A DNA stretch of 64,000 nt from the NCBI GenBank assembly GCA_031216445.1, contig CM062196.1, positions 69,501 to 133,500 of the forward strand. The letters are read 5' to 3'. Origin of the DNA: Lateolabrax maculatus. Its lineage: Eukaryota > Chordata > Actinopteri > Acropomatiformes > Lateolabracidae. Under the pieces are notes generated by a model, which saw only the letters and a program-made list of their open reading frames with translations, searched no databases and had not been told where the DNA came from. A program made the position numbers and the translations under genes. Positions 52,601-54,900 of the stretch are shown here, in pieces (the first letter of the stretch is position 1; every line of letters starts with the position of its first letter).

Positions 52601-54900
52601 CCCGCCACATGTGTATTCTGCATACTTTTTTAAACCCTGATGTTGACTTGAGTCCAAATATGTGCAAGTGATTAAGTGCGTGTGCATGTGATTAAGCCCA
52701 TGGCATCAAAATCTCACTCCAGCCAGGTATCCAAAGTTGGCAATCCTGTTTAGGAACCGGATCATGAGAACCAAAACCTGAAACGTGTTAAGAGTCTTTG
52801 TTTTTCTTTATCTGAAAGTGAGTGACCTGCAGGGGGCAGTAGCTGAACACCTGAGCACTCAGGTAGAGACAGCAGCAACAAAACTACACACTGTAACTAC
52901 ACTTGTATCAGTGAAGCACACGTGTACATCATACAGCACAGATACACATTATATAAACATTTAATATAAACCGAATCATCGCTGCTTAAAGTCACAGAGA
53001 CGATGTTAAAGGTGTTTTTATGGTTCCTGTGTTTGTATGAACCTGATGTTTTATCAGAAGACACAGGACAGCCATAGCGTGTGCTGTATTCTCACCCCAT
53101 TCTGATTTTATTTAGACTATTTCCTACAGGTGTTTGGATGAGGTCACTTTTCTTCTTCTGTCTCTGTCAGACTCTTCAGATGGGGATCAGTCACTTTTCT
53201 TCTTCTGTCTCTGTCAGACTCTTCAGATGGGGATCAGTCACTTTTCAGGACTCTTCGTGTTGTTGTGTGTTGGAGTGGGTGGGGCTTTGCTGACTCTGGC
53301 AGGTGAACACGGTTTCTACCAACTTGTCCTGCCGCACATCCGCCGCCGACAGAACCTCAAATACTGGCTGCACACCTCACAGGTGAGACAGAGTGTTTGT
53401 GTGTGTTTTCTCTACATTACAGTTCTTGCTTTTCTAAATCCAGCACACATCCACAAAAACACAGTCAGGTTAGAACACATGAGGCTACCAAAGTGTTGAA
53501 GAAATACTGATGGTTTTAACCAAGTATTAAACAGATTCTGAAGGGGTTCTAAGGAGCCGTTAAAGTCATGAGGTCTTGAAGAAGTTCTGAATGGTTCTAA
53601 GGAGGTGGAGAGGACATGTTTGGGGGGGTTCTAAGAATTTGCAGAAGAAATGTTGAGGTGTTTAGAAGGTTCTGAAGGGTTCTACACAGATGCAGAGGAC
53701 ATGTTGGGAGGGGTTCTACAGGGTTCTAAGGAAGTGCAGAAGAAGTGTTTAGGGGGTTCCAAGGAGGTGCAGAGGAAGTGTTGGGGCAGATTTTCCAGCT
53801 GAGTGATGGATGAATTCCATCTGGACGTCAGAAATGTTCCTGCTGTGAAAATGTGATGAAAACTGTTTGCGTGTTTGACAGAAAATCCATCGCGCTCTGA
53901 ACATGACGTATGAAGACGTGAAGAAGCAGCGAGTTGAGAAGGAGAAAAGGTTCGTCTTGTGTCTGATGTCATCATCACTTATGTCACAGGAGGATTATGG
54001 GAGTTATTAGATGTTCATTAGAATCAGATCAATGTGTTTTAGTTTATTAATTTGTGCAGTTATAATATCTGATAACTCATGGGTCCACTTGTTATGGAGT
54101 TTCTGACCATTGATTCTAAGGTAAAGAATAAACTGTCCACAGACCTTCATGTGTCTCTGTTTCTGTTCAGCTGTAACCTGCAGAAGTCTCACCCCCCCCC
54201 GGTCCCCCCCGCCCCACCGGCCTCTGGAGCCTCGGCCAAGTGGAACAACGAGCTCAGTAAGGACGCCGCCGCCGCTATGGATGCCCGAGACTTCAAACGA
54301 GTCCACTTCAACCTGGAGACCCTCAACACCCGCCGCCTGCTCGCTCGCATTGCCACTTCTGATGCCAAGGGAGGCGGGGCCAAATGTGAGGGGGAGGGGC
54401 CACCCAAGCCAGTGGCGGTGCCAAACAGCAGACCGTGTGAGAACGGAGGACCAGCGGCTTCGCTTGCCAGCCTAGTGCTCTCCGTCCCTTCATCATCCTC
54501 CTCTTCCTCTTACTCATCAACCCACCCCACTACCTCAGCTCTTCCCCCCGCAGCCGTGGCCCCGCCCCATCCTGGCGAGCTGCAGGAGCTGCAGGAACAG
54601 ATCGAACAGATGAGGGAGAAGCTGAGGACGGCTCTGGCCAGGAGGGCCGAGATCCAGACCACTCTGGCCCAACCTGTCGCCACAATGACAAACGACCCAT
54701 CTCCGGTTACCACAACGACAACAACGACGACAACGACGACAACAACTACAGGAGCACCACCCAGCGCCCTGTCCTGCGTCGCCCCGGTAACGAACCTACC
54801 TGCCAACACGAAGTGCGTGACGACTATGACGGACCCTCCACACAAAGTCCTGTCCAAAGTCCGGCCCCTCCACAGCAGACTAACAAATCAGAGGAGGTGA
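9108..54900 (+). CDS. grin3b: grin3b: NMDA receptor subunit GluN3B, nine joined exons
   Basis: Encodes a glycine-gated, weakly calcium-permeable ionotropic glutamate receptor subunit of the plasma membrane that assembles with GluN1. Exons: 9108-9596, 43141-43787, 47350-48442, 49171-49316, 50119-50234, 51595-51746, 53218-53382, 53882-53949, 54171-54900. All borders are AG/GT and all phases agree, giving about 1,201 residues. Signal peptide is near 13-30, S1 near 472-630, M1 near 634-654, pore loop near 677-690, M3 near 703-727, S2 near 731-890, M4 near 892-910, C-terminal coiled coil near 1094-1124. The paralogue is GluN3B rather than GluN3A because of SSALNLCYAILF, RTVSSKTPKCWTGR, the short N-terminus and the GELQELQEQIE tail. 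Whether it is the teleost a or b duplicate cannot be told. It is longer than human GluN3B (about 1,043), mainly in the tail. Confidence 0.95.
9895..10035. repeat. CACACT/CACTCA microsatellite
   Basis: About 140 bp of ACACTCACACTCACACA-type repeat in early intron 1, 300 bp after the donor site. Confidence 0.9.
10089..10265. repeat. minisatellite, four copies of a unit of about 43 bp
   Basis: Four near-identical units containing GTCCCCTGTGTCAGACCCGC followed by ACCTGGTTTTGTAAGAGGGG. Units 1 and 4 begin with AACCTGG instead of the AGGGGGG join, so two unit types alternate. The copies are almost identical, which suggests recent expansion. Confidence 0.9.
10267..12027. other. intron 1 sequence without recognised elements
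   Basis: Apart from the poly-C run I see no exon or known repeat. Loose recurrences of AATATGAATG(G/A)AGTTTGGT and CATTCATT occur at 11100-11680, suggesting an old degenerate tandem or repeat family. Confidence 0.4.
10749..10766. repeat. poly-C run
   Basis: A run of about 17 C on the + strand, flanked by TGAGTCCCT and GTTTTATTTG. Length is uncertain because such runs are hard to sequence. Confidence 0.8.
12028..12110 (-). mobile_element. Rex1/CR1-like LINE, 3' end only
   Basis: AGAATCAGAATCGGGTTTAT, TGCCAAGTAA and ACAAGGAATTTGCTGCGGTG match the 3' termini of the longer minus-strand copies at 29095 and 38022. The (GATTC)n-type terminus marks the 3' end of the element. Only about 80 bp remain, so it is a strongly 5'-truncated copy. 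Confidence 0.75.
12090..12345. repeat. minisatellite, about six copies of a 42-45 bp unit
   Basis: Units contain GACGGTCGGTGCAGTGACTG followed by GAACTGTTTCTTGTAAAAT or a TTGAAGAA variant. It starts inside the short LINE 3' end, so the array probably grew from or next to that insertion. Confidence 0.85.
12346..13390. other. intron 1 sequence without recognised elements
   Basis: AT-rich, no recognisable exon, RNA gene or repeat family seen by eye. Confidence 0.4.
13391..13500 (-). mobile_element. LINE/SINE 3' terminus fragment
   Basis: TAATAATAATAACTTTATTT followed by ATATAGCACCTA and ACAAAGTGCTTTGAC is the usual 3' terminus of an L2-clade family; a related terminus lies at 58412. Only about 110 bp remain. 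Confidence 0.6.
13549..13908 (-). mobile_element. L2-clade LINE 3'UTR, inverted relative to its neighbour
   Basis: Reverse complement of 16226-16592, from AAGTCAAGTCAATTTTATTT to GCAGTAGACGGCCGGC. It shares diagnostic variants with that partner (CATCTGCATCGACCGAGTTG; AATAATAATAACAACTGCAG) that the copies at 5691, 17831 and 36305 do not have. It therefore forms an inverted repeat of about 360 bp around the LINE body at 13912-16225. Confidence 0.85.
13912..16592 (+). mobile_element. L2-clade LINE, longest copy (linker, RT, 3'UTR)
   Basis: Covers the end of the region after the endonuclease (APWYNSLTRKLKETSRKLER), the RT thumb and fingers (VIKPLLKKPTLDLG, NYRPISNLPFLSKILEKVV, FQSGFREYHSTETALVKV), GVPQGSVLGPLLFTLYMLPL and YADDTQLYLSIKPDE. 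Stops fall near 14164, 14596 and 14938. Near 14938 the DLSAAFDTIDHQ motif is missing, a deletion of about 20 codons. A second deletion near 15596 removes LKTLQL. The 5' end is truncated (no endonuclease). It is a dead copy. Confidence 0.9.
16598..16990 (-). mobile_element. relic of another L2-type LINE 3' part
   Basis: The minus strand reads LLAVPESRLKSKG and ends in DFFKSLLKTHFYRPAF, the usual C-terminal end of L2-type reverse transcriptases, with an AT-rich 3' tail near 16620-16720. Similar words occur in the relic at 58405-59330. The copy is heavily decayed. Confidence 0.55.
16991..17830. other. intron 1 sequence with CA repeats
   Basis: Contains (CA)n at about 17358-17379, an ACACACACTGACACACAC tract at 17490-17545 and tandem ACCCTAAAACCAAGTCTGAA and TCCTCACTTTCCAAACA units at 17640-17750. 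No gene seen. Confidence 0.55.
17831..18515 (+). mobile_element. L2-clade LINE, 3' end copy
   Basis: Begins directly after a CA repeat in the RT C-terminal region (EHISPIxASLHWLP in other copies), keeps PYYPTRALRSQNAGFLVVPT and SFKSLLQTFLFDKAYS in frame, then the family 3'UTR up to GGATTTGGTGCTAAATTGAC. It lacks the CATTACTGC...TTGTCTGTCCT segment of the 3'UTR that the copy at 5691 has. Strongly 5' truncated. Confidence 0.88.
18573..19586. repeat. inverted-repeat (foldback) structure of about 1 kb
   Basis: The left arm from 18573 (GCTTCAGGTGACCCTGTTAT, AGGCCGGAGAAAACCAGCTG, GTGACACATTAACAG, GATTCATTACTG) reappears inverted at 19500-19586. A second inverted pair is inside: CATTATGGAGCTTTATTTTA at 19054 and its complement near 19460. 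In the right arm the two blocks are adjacent; in the left arm about 370 bp separate them. I see no transposase. It may be a foldback or a non-autonomous DNA element; the family is not identified. Confidence 0.75.
19636..19679. repeat. (CA)n microsatellite
   Basis: About 22 CA dinucleotides just outside the right arm of the foldback. Confidence 0.9.
20100..20185. repeat. (TTATG)n microsatellite
   Basis: Pentamer GTTAT/TTATG repeats in tandem from TATATTATGTTATGTCATAT to TTTTTATGTTATGTTGAG. Confidence 0.85.
20228..20580. repeat. 12-mer minisatellite GTTAATCTCATT/GTTGATCTTGTT
   Basis: About 29 units of a 12-bp word, four codons long, in tandem. Because the unit is a multiple of three, both strands stay open for over 100 codons (IVNL-type on +, NKINNEI-type on -). 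These frames are repeat artefacts: no start context, splice site or domain supports them. Confidence 0.9.
20600..24489. other. intron 1 sequence, no gene recognised
   Basis: Includes a GTTGTGTATTTGTG-type degenerate tract (20930-21090). Minus-strand frames at 22870-23136, 23388-23585 and 23582-23773 are open for 60-90 codons and lie close together. I could not tie them to a family and see no splice signals linking them, so they are not called as genes. Confidence 0.4.
24490..24662 (+). mobile_element. tRNA-derived SINE
   Basis: Begins GGGCACCCCCGTAGCTCGCT with a tRNA-like A box (TAGCTCGCTGGGTAGAG) and a B box (GGTTTGAGTCCAACC) about 40 bp later. A pyrimidine-rich body (CTGCGTTTCTCCTCTCTTTC) follows, then CTATCAATAGATGTGAAAAA and an A-rich tail of about 18 A from 24644. 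This is the layout of common teleost tRNA SINEs. The tail looks recent, but several box bases differ from tRNA consensus. Confidence 0.85.
24663..25905. other. intron 1 sequence, no gene recognised
   Basis: No exon, RNA gene or clear repeat family seen, apart from a short (TG)n at about 25617-25631. Confidence 0.4.
25906..26090. repeat. ACAGTAGTACAGTA/GCACAGTAAAGTA tandem repeat
   Basis: Mixed 5- and 10-bp units (CAGTA, GTACAGTA, GCACAGTA) repeat over about 180 bp. Longer higher-order repeats are visible (GTAGCACAGTAAAGTAGTAC). Confidence 0.88.
26091..27999. other. intron 1 sequence, no gene recognised
   Basis: Holds a direct duplication of ACATTGCACAAATATGAGAG ATTTAAG at 26331 and 26383. 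27640-28005 ends in an A run (CTCAAAAAAAAAAAAGC) and may be a decayed insertion of unknown type. Its + frame (27774-28139) has no recognisable domain. Confidence 0.4.
28006..28640 (-). mobile_element. LINE RT relic of a third family
   Basis: Minus-strand pieces read ELTKAFDQSNGDLLALNLRT, PTLFALYVNDLALQIQTR and KWRLAINQS-TQIMHFRKKG. These are consecutive blocks of a non-LTR reverse transcriptase; the segment around the catalytic box is frame-broken. The family differs from the L2 copies in this window. Dead copy. Confidence 0.7.
28690..29080 (-). mobile_element. second L2-type LINE, 3' portion, split by a later insertion
   Basis: The minus strand reads PQGSVLG, IDDLPSVCPDCDVQMYADDT VVYVHGKNKDEA and then QSSLQLNVTKT with stops and frame changes. 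The other part of the same open frame is at 32410-33010, on the far side of the Rex1-like element. YADD is the RT catalytic box. Confidence 0.75.
29095..32400 (-). mobile_element. Rex1/CR1-like LINE, nearly full length
   Basis: From the 5' end at about 32400 the minus strand gives an N-terminal segment (GMFLSKVRSLCNKLDELQLL), an endonuclease part (VLCFTETWLC, DSALQLVGFQLHRADR, GRGICFYTNSGWCNDVTV), then a 468-codon open frame (30187-31593) with the linker and RT fingers (NDYRPVALTSVVIKSFERLV, ILFVDFSSAFNTIIPALLQD). The catalytic box KFADDTTLIGLISGGDE is in the next frame (30122-30358), and a C-terminal frame (29492-29911) ends RHKNSFFPSAAGLINKAW. At least three frame changes make it inactive. 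The 3' end has three direct units and a GATTC-type tail. Confidence 0.9.
29385..29472 (-). repeat. palindrome-bearing repeat in the LINE 3'UTR
   Basis: Three units of about 44 bp. Each contains a near-palindrome TGCGTTAATGTAACGCA (or TAATGCA) followed by TTTCGCCGGGGGTCTG. The second Rex1-like copy has about two units at 38274-38330. The stem-loop may matter for 3' end recognition; that is inference. Confidence 0.75.
32410..33010 (-). mobile_element. second L2-type LINE, 5' portion of the split copy
   Basis: The minus strand reads WRIRWLLKQKLKNNNWFKKV, KPAKVTPIFKAGG, NYRPISILPFISQIAEKWVS and MQFGFRAKHSTET, an RT fingers region in family order. It stops at the junction with the Rex1-like element at about 32400-32430, where TCAAGTCCTAGAGGACTTGA occurs as a near-direct pair. 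Confidence 0.8.
33011..35290. other. intron 1 sequence, otherwise unassigned
   Basis: Apart from the coding-like stretch at 33406-33749, I see no gene or known repeat family here. Confidence 0.4.
33406..33749 (-). pseudogene. unassigned coding-like stretch, possible relic or terminal exon
   Basis: Two overlapping minus-strand frames look like one protein with a single frame change: first VLIQPPQRLTDDLDPDKDGG then LDSKHAEDKDLQ, and then in another frame CSGSEAQLMFSQQQKCCDVF, YQHDSAASFLCPEDPERIVA and QEETTENIDRVYIEQTHK before a stop. The composition is protein-like, not low complexity. A CAG at the change point could be a splice acceptor instead. I do not recognise the family and found no upstream exons. 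It lies inside grin3b intron 1 on the opposite strand. Confidence 0.3.
35403..36085 (-). mobile_element. pogo/Tigger-type DNA transposon, internally deleted
   Basis: The minus strand encodes the N-terminus of a Tigger-like transposase (35602-35865): KRQRKMLSIADKVKLLDMLR, GKSYAAVGRHYGINESSVRS and IKKEEKNIRTTAA form the CENP-B-type helix-turn-helix. The rest of the transposase, including the DDE domain, is missing. The left end, CAGTAAACCCTTGTTTTTCG after a TA, is the terminal inverted repeat; the right end keeps only a diverged version (CGTGAAGTAGCGAAACCGTG). CGTGA(A/T)A and CCGTGAAGTAG words recur near both ends. Non-autonomous relic. Confidence 0.85.
36305..36775 (-). mobile_element. L2-clade LINE, 3'UTR copy
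   Basis: Runs from GTCAAGTCATGTCCATATTA TTTGTAAAGCGCCAAATC through CTCCCTTTAACAGGTAGAAA, CTCTGGGTGGGCGGCC and GGGGGCAGTAGACGGCC to GAGTTAGTAACATGCAGTAA. It is the inverted counterpart of 6895-7370. Strongly 5' truncated. Confidence 0.88.
36776..38021. other. intron 1 sequence, no gene recognised
   Basis: AT-rich; no exon or known repeat seen. Confidence 0.4.
38022..39125 (-). mobile_element. Rex1/CR1-like LINE, 5' truncated second copy
   Basis: Matches the 3' third of the element at 29095-32400: IIPALLQDKLSQLSVPDSTC, TGSPQGCVLSPLLFSLYTNS, KLLKFADDTTLIGLISGGDE and VRFLGSIISQDL stay in one frame (38637-39161). A deletion near 38610-38625 removes the region that reads MYFLRQLKKFNLPKTMM in the other copy. 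The RT C-terminal end and 3'UTR follow. At 39125 it passes into ATACAGACACACGTACATAT, unrelated sequence. Confidence 0.9.
39126..43140. other. end of intron 1: AGTGA-type and CTGGTTCTCC-type tracts
   Basis: GTAAAGTGAAGTG-type degenerate tandems lie at 40170-40430 and 41700-41960. CCTGGTTCTCCTGCTGGTTC-type pyrimidine repeats lie at 42200-42330 and again at 43055-43139, where they form the polypyrimidine tract of the exon 2 acceptor. No gene is recognised. Confidence 0.5.
43141..43787 (+). CDS. grin3b: grin3b exon 2: amino-terminal domain
   Basis: Acceptor GTGTAG|AACCGG, donor CCAG|GTAACA. 215 codons plus two bases (phase 2). It starts NRFHLQMVTG and carries LLTVLQRSGW, HDFLFRHF, VLLFGADPQCAAAVLRS, HWVLGQPLSP, GLPLGLLAYGEV and ALQLVTRAVAAAT in family order, ending SSGQYLSR. 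This is the clamshell amino-terminal (LIVBP-like) domain used in subunit assembly. GC-rich at synonymous sites, as in exon 3. Confidence 0.94.
44540..46320 (+). mobile_element. L1-Tx1-like LINE, internally deleted
   Basis: 44590-44940 reads RMNGAVVIFLDDVAKVEKMV, DTFTPVFPLVNPEKR and VSPIKMVLLGCKSPKLNHVV, the central part of the Tx1-like ORF1 product. From about 45045 the C-terminal end of ORF2 begins: LREPVVHGEGLD, AALEAGLGVRSVRIISKLL, DPFHCLYLSQF. Further on, LYKPPLTEKVADLQWRVF (about 45965) and LFHCYSECLSLVPLFMLLES with LTKMAIYVSRKWKVDH (46095-46310) give the extreme C-terminus. The endonuclease and reverse transcriptase are missing. Several frame changes; dead. Confidence 0.8.
46395..46485. 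repeat. tandem repeat ACTGCCAGCTGAAACAGTAA
   Basis: Four copies of a 22-24 bp unit with small differences. Confidence 0.85.
47350..48442 (+). CDS. grin3b: grin3b exon 3: end of ATD, S1, M1, pore loop, M3
   Basis: Largest exon, 1,093 bp; phase 2 in, phase 0 out. It carries the ATD end (FLSNTSFSGLTGPVRVHY), S1 starting VRVVTLVEHPFVFTRDVDDE, the Cys-rich CCYGYCIDLLEKLGED block, VGDGKYGAWKGGRWTG and AVTSFSINSARSRVIDFTSP, which holds the ligand-contacting Ser and Arg. M1 is MWVGIFLALHITALFLTLYEW. The pore loop reads CYAILFGRTVSS, with Gly-Arg at the site where GluN1 and GluN2 have Asn, as expected for low calcium permeability of GluN3. M3 has SYTANLAAVMVG. Ends GIHDAK. Confidence 0.96.
48443..49170 (+). 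other. grin3b intron 3 with poly-G run
   Basis: 728 bp, GTGAGA...GTGTCAG. Contains 26 consecutive G at 48902-48927. No other element seen. Confidence 0.85.
48902..48927 (+). repeat. poly-G run of 26
   Basis: Uninterrupted G tract on the transcribed (+) strand within intron 3; it could form a G-quadruplex. True length is uncertain because homopolymers are prone to error. Confidence 0.85.
49171..49316 (+). CDS. grin3b: grin3b exon 4: start of S2
   Basis: Acceptor GTGTCAG|CTGCAC, donor CTCAA|GTAAGA; 48 codons plus two bases. Reads LHHPSWGFRFGTVRESSAED then YMKKSFPEMHEYMRRFNEPT. SSAEDY holds the S2 Ser/Ala that contact glycine in GluN3. Trp stands where mammalian GluN3A and GluN3B have Gln or an equivalent polar residue (PSQGF / PAQGF). 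Confidence 0.93.
49595..49860. mobile_element. interspersed repeat, GCGTACGCACAAAACGGGGC type
   Basis: GGGGCCTCATTTATAACTGC, CGTACGCACAAAACGGGG, AAAGAGGCGTACGCCACTTC and GACCCATGCGTACCAACATT form a dispersed sequence known to me from many teleost genomes. It is non-coding and its class is uncertain. Its short frames on both strands are not genes. Confidence 0.55.
49895..50100. repeat. GTAACTGTTCGTTGTTGT-type tandem repeat
   Basis: About nine degenerate units of 20-25 bp (GTAACTGTTCGTTGTTGTTG, TAGTTACTGTCCGTTG). It ends about 20 bp before the exon 5 acceptor. Confidence 0.8.
50119..50234 (+). CDS. grin3b: grin3b exon 5: S2
   Basis: Acceptor TTGAAG|GACAGA, donor GAAG|GTGAGG. Reads TDPPQLDAFIMDKALLDYEV then SIDADCKLATVGKPFAIE. 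The Asp of IMDK aligns with the S2 Asp that binds the amino group of glycine. The residue split with exon 6 is Gly. A (GT)n run follows just after the donor site. Confidence 0.94.
50235..51594 (+). other. grin3b intron 5
   Basis: No element recognised until 51520-51594, where acceptor-like sequence is tandemly repeated (listed separately). Confidence 0.75.
51520..51594 (+). promoter_or_regulatory. exon 6 acceptor with two upstream acceptor-like copies
   Basis: TATAG|GTTATG (AG at 51528), TTACAG|GTTAGG (AG at 51558) and the true TTTAG|GTTACG (AG at 51593) are tandem relatives separated by TATCAGTCTGTCTGTTGTTT. Using either upstream site leads to an in-frame TAG, so the downstream site must be the productive one. 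Confidence 0.75.
51595..51746 (+). CDS. grin3b: grin3b exon 6: end of S2
   Basis: Acceptor TTTAG|GTTACG, donor CGAG|GTCAGT, 152 bp. Reads GYGIGLPQNSPLTSNISEFI then SRYKSEGYMDLLHDKWYKVV and PCGNRVFAVTE. Matches the GluN3B family closely over its whole length. Confidence 0.95.
51747..53217 (+). other. grin3b intron 6
   Basis: No nested gene. The last 74 bp contain a 47-bp tandem duplication that includes the acceptor (listed separately). 52085-52330 has the look of a dispersed repeat but I could not name it. Confidence 0.7.
53144..53237 (+). promoter_or_regulatory. 47-bp tandem duplication covering the exon 7 acceptor
   Basis: The block starting TCACTTTTCTTCTTCTGTCT at 53144-53190 is repeated exactly at 53191-53237. 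Each copy has the polypyrimidine tract, CTGTCAG and the first 20 coding bases (ACTCTTCAGATGGGGATCAG). There are therefore two identical acceptors, at 53170|53171 and 53217|53218. Only the second keeps the frame. Confidence 0.93.
53218..53382 (+). CDS. grin3b: grin3b exon 7: M4
   Basis: 55 codons, phase 0 both ends, donor CACAG|GTGAGA. Reads TLQMGISHFSGLFVLLCVGV, with M4 (GLFVLLCVGVGGALLTLAG) and then HIRRRQNLKYWLHTSQ. The start is set by the downstream of two identical acceptors, because only that gives the conserved TETLQM join with exon 6. Confidence 0.95.
53383..53881 (+). other. grin3b intron 7 with GGTTCTAAGGAGGTGCAGAG repeats
   Basis: 499 bp. 53515-53790 is a degenerate minisatellite with GGTTCTAAGGAGGTGCAGAG and GAAGTGTTGGGG units, similar to the array at 4500-4935. 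Confidence 0.8.
53882..53949 (+). CDS. grin3b: grin3b exon 8: membrane-proximal tail
   Basis: Acceptor GACAG|AAAATC, donor AAAAG|GTTCGT; 22 codons plus two bases. Reads KIHRALNMTYEDVKKQRVEK, a basic amphipathic stretch after M4. KIHRALN is the conserved GluN3B sequence after LHTSQ. Confidence 0.88.
53950..54170 (+). other. grin3b intron 8
   Basis: 221 bp, GTTCGT...TTCAG; nothing else recognised. Confidence 0.85.
54171..54900 (+). CDS. grin3b: grin3b exon 9: C-terminal tail
   Basis: Acceptor CTGTTCAG|CTGTAA to TGA at 54898-54900; 242 codons. Order: Pro-rich SHPPPVPPAPPASG, a conserved-looking FKRVHFNLETLNTRRLLARI, Ser run (SSSSSSSYSS), the coiled coil GELQELQEQIEQMREKLRTA then LARRAEIQTTLA (residues about 1094-1124), then 14 Thr in a row from an ACA/ACG repeat (54709-54750) and a Ser/Thr/Pro-rich end. 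Mammalian GluN3B has the matching GELQELERRIE coiled coil near its C-terminus; the Thr run and what follows are not in it. Confidence 0.92.
54709..54750 (+). repeat. coding ACA/ACG repeat (poly-Thr)
   Basis: 14 Thr codons of mixed ACC/ACA/ACG/ACT use inside exon 9, so variation in whole codons would keep the frame. Confidence 0.9.

Noticed and set aside
53144..53217. Reading exon 7 from the first acceptor at 53171
   Set aside because: It shifts the frame and ends before M4. The conserved join TETLQMGISHFSGLF requires 53218.
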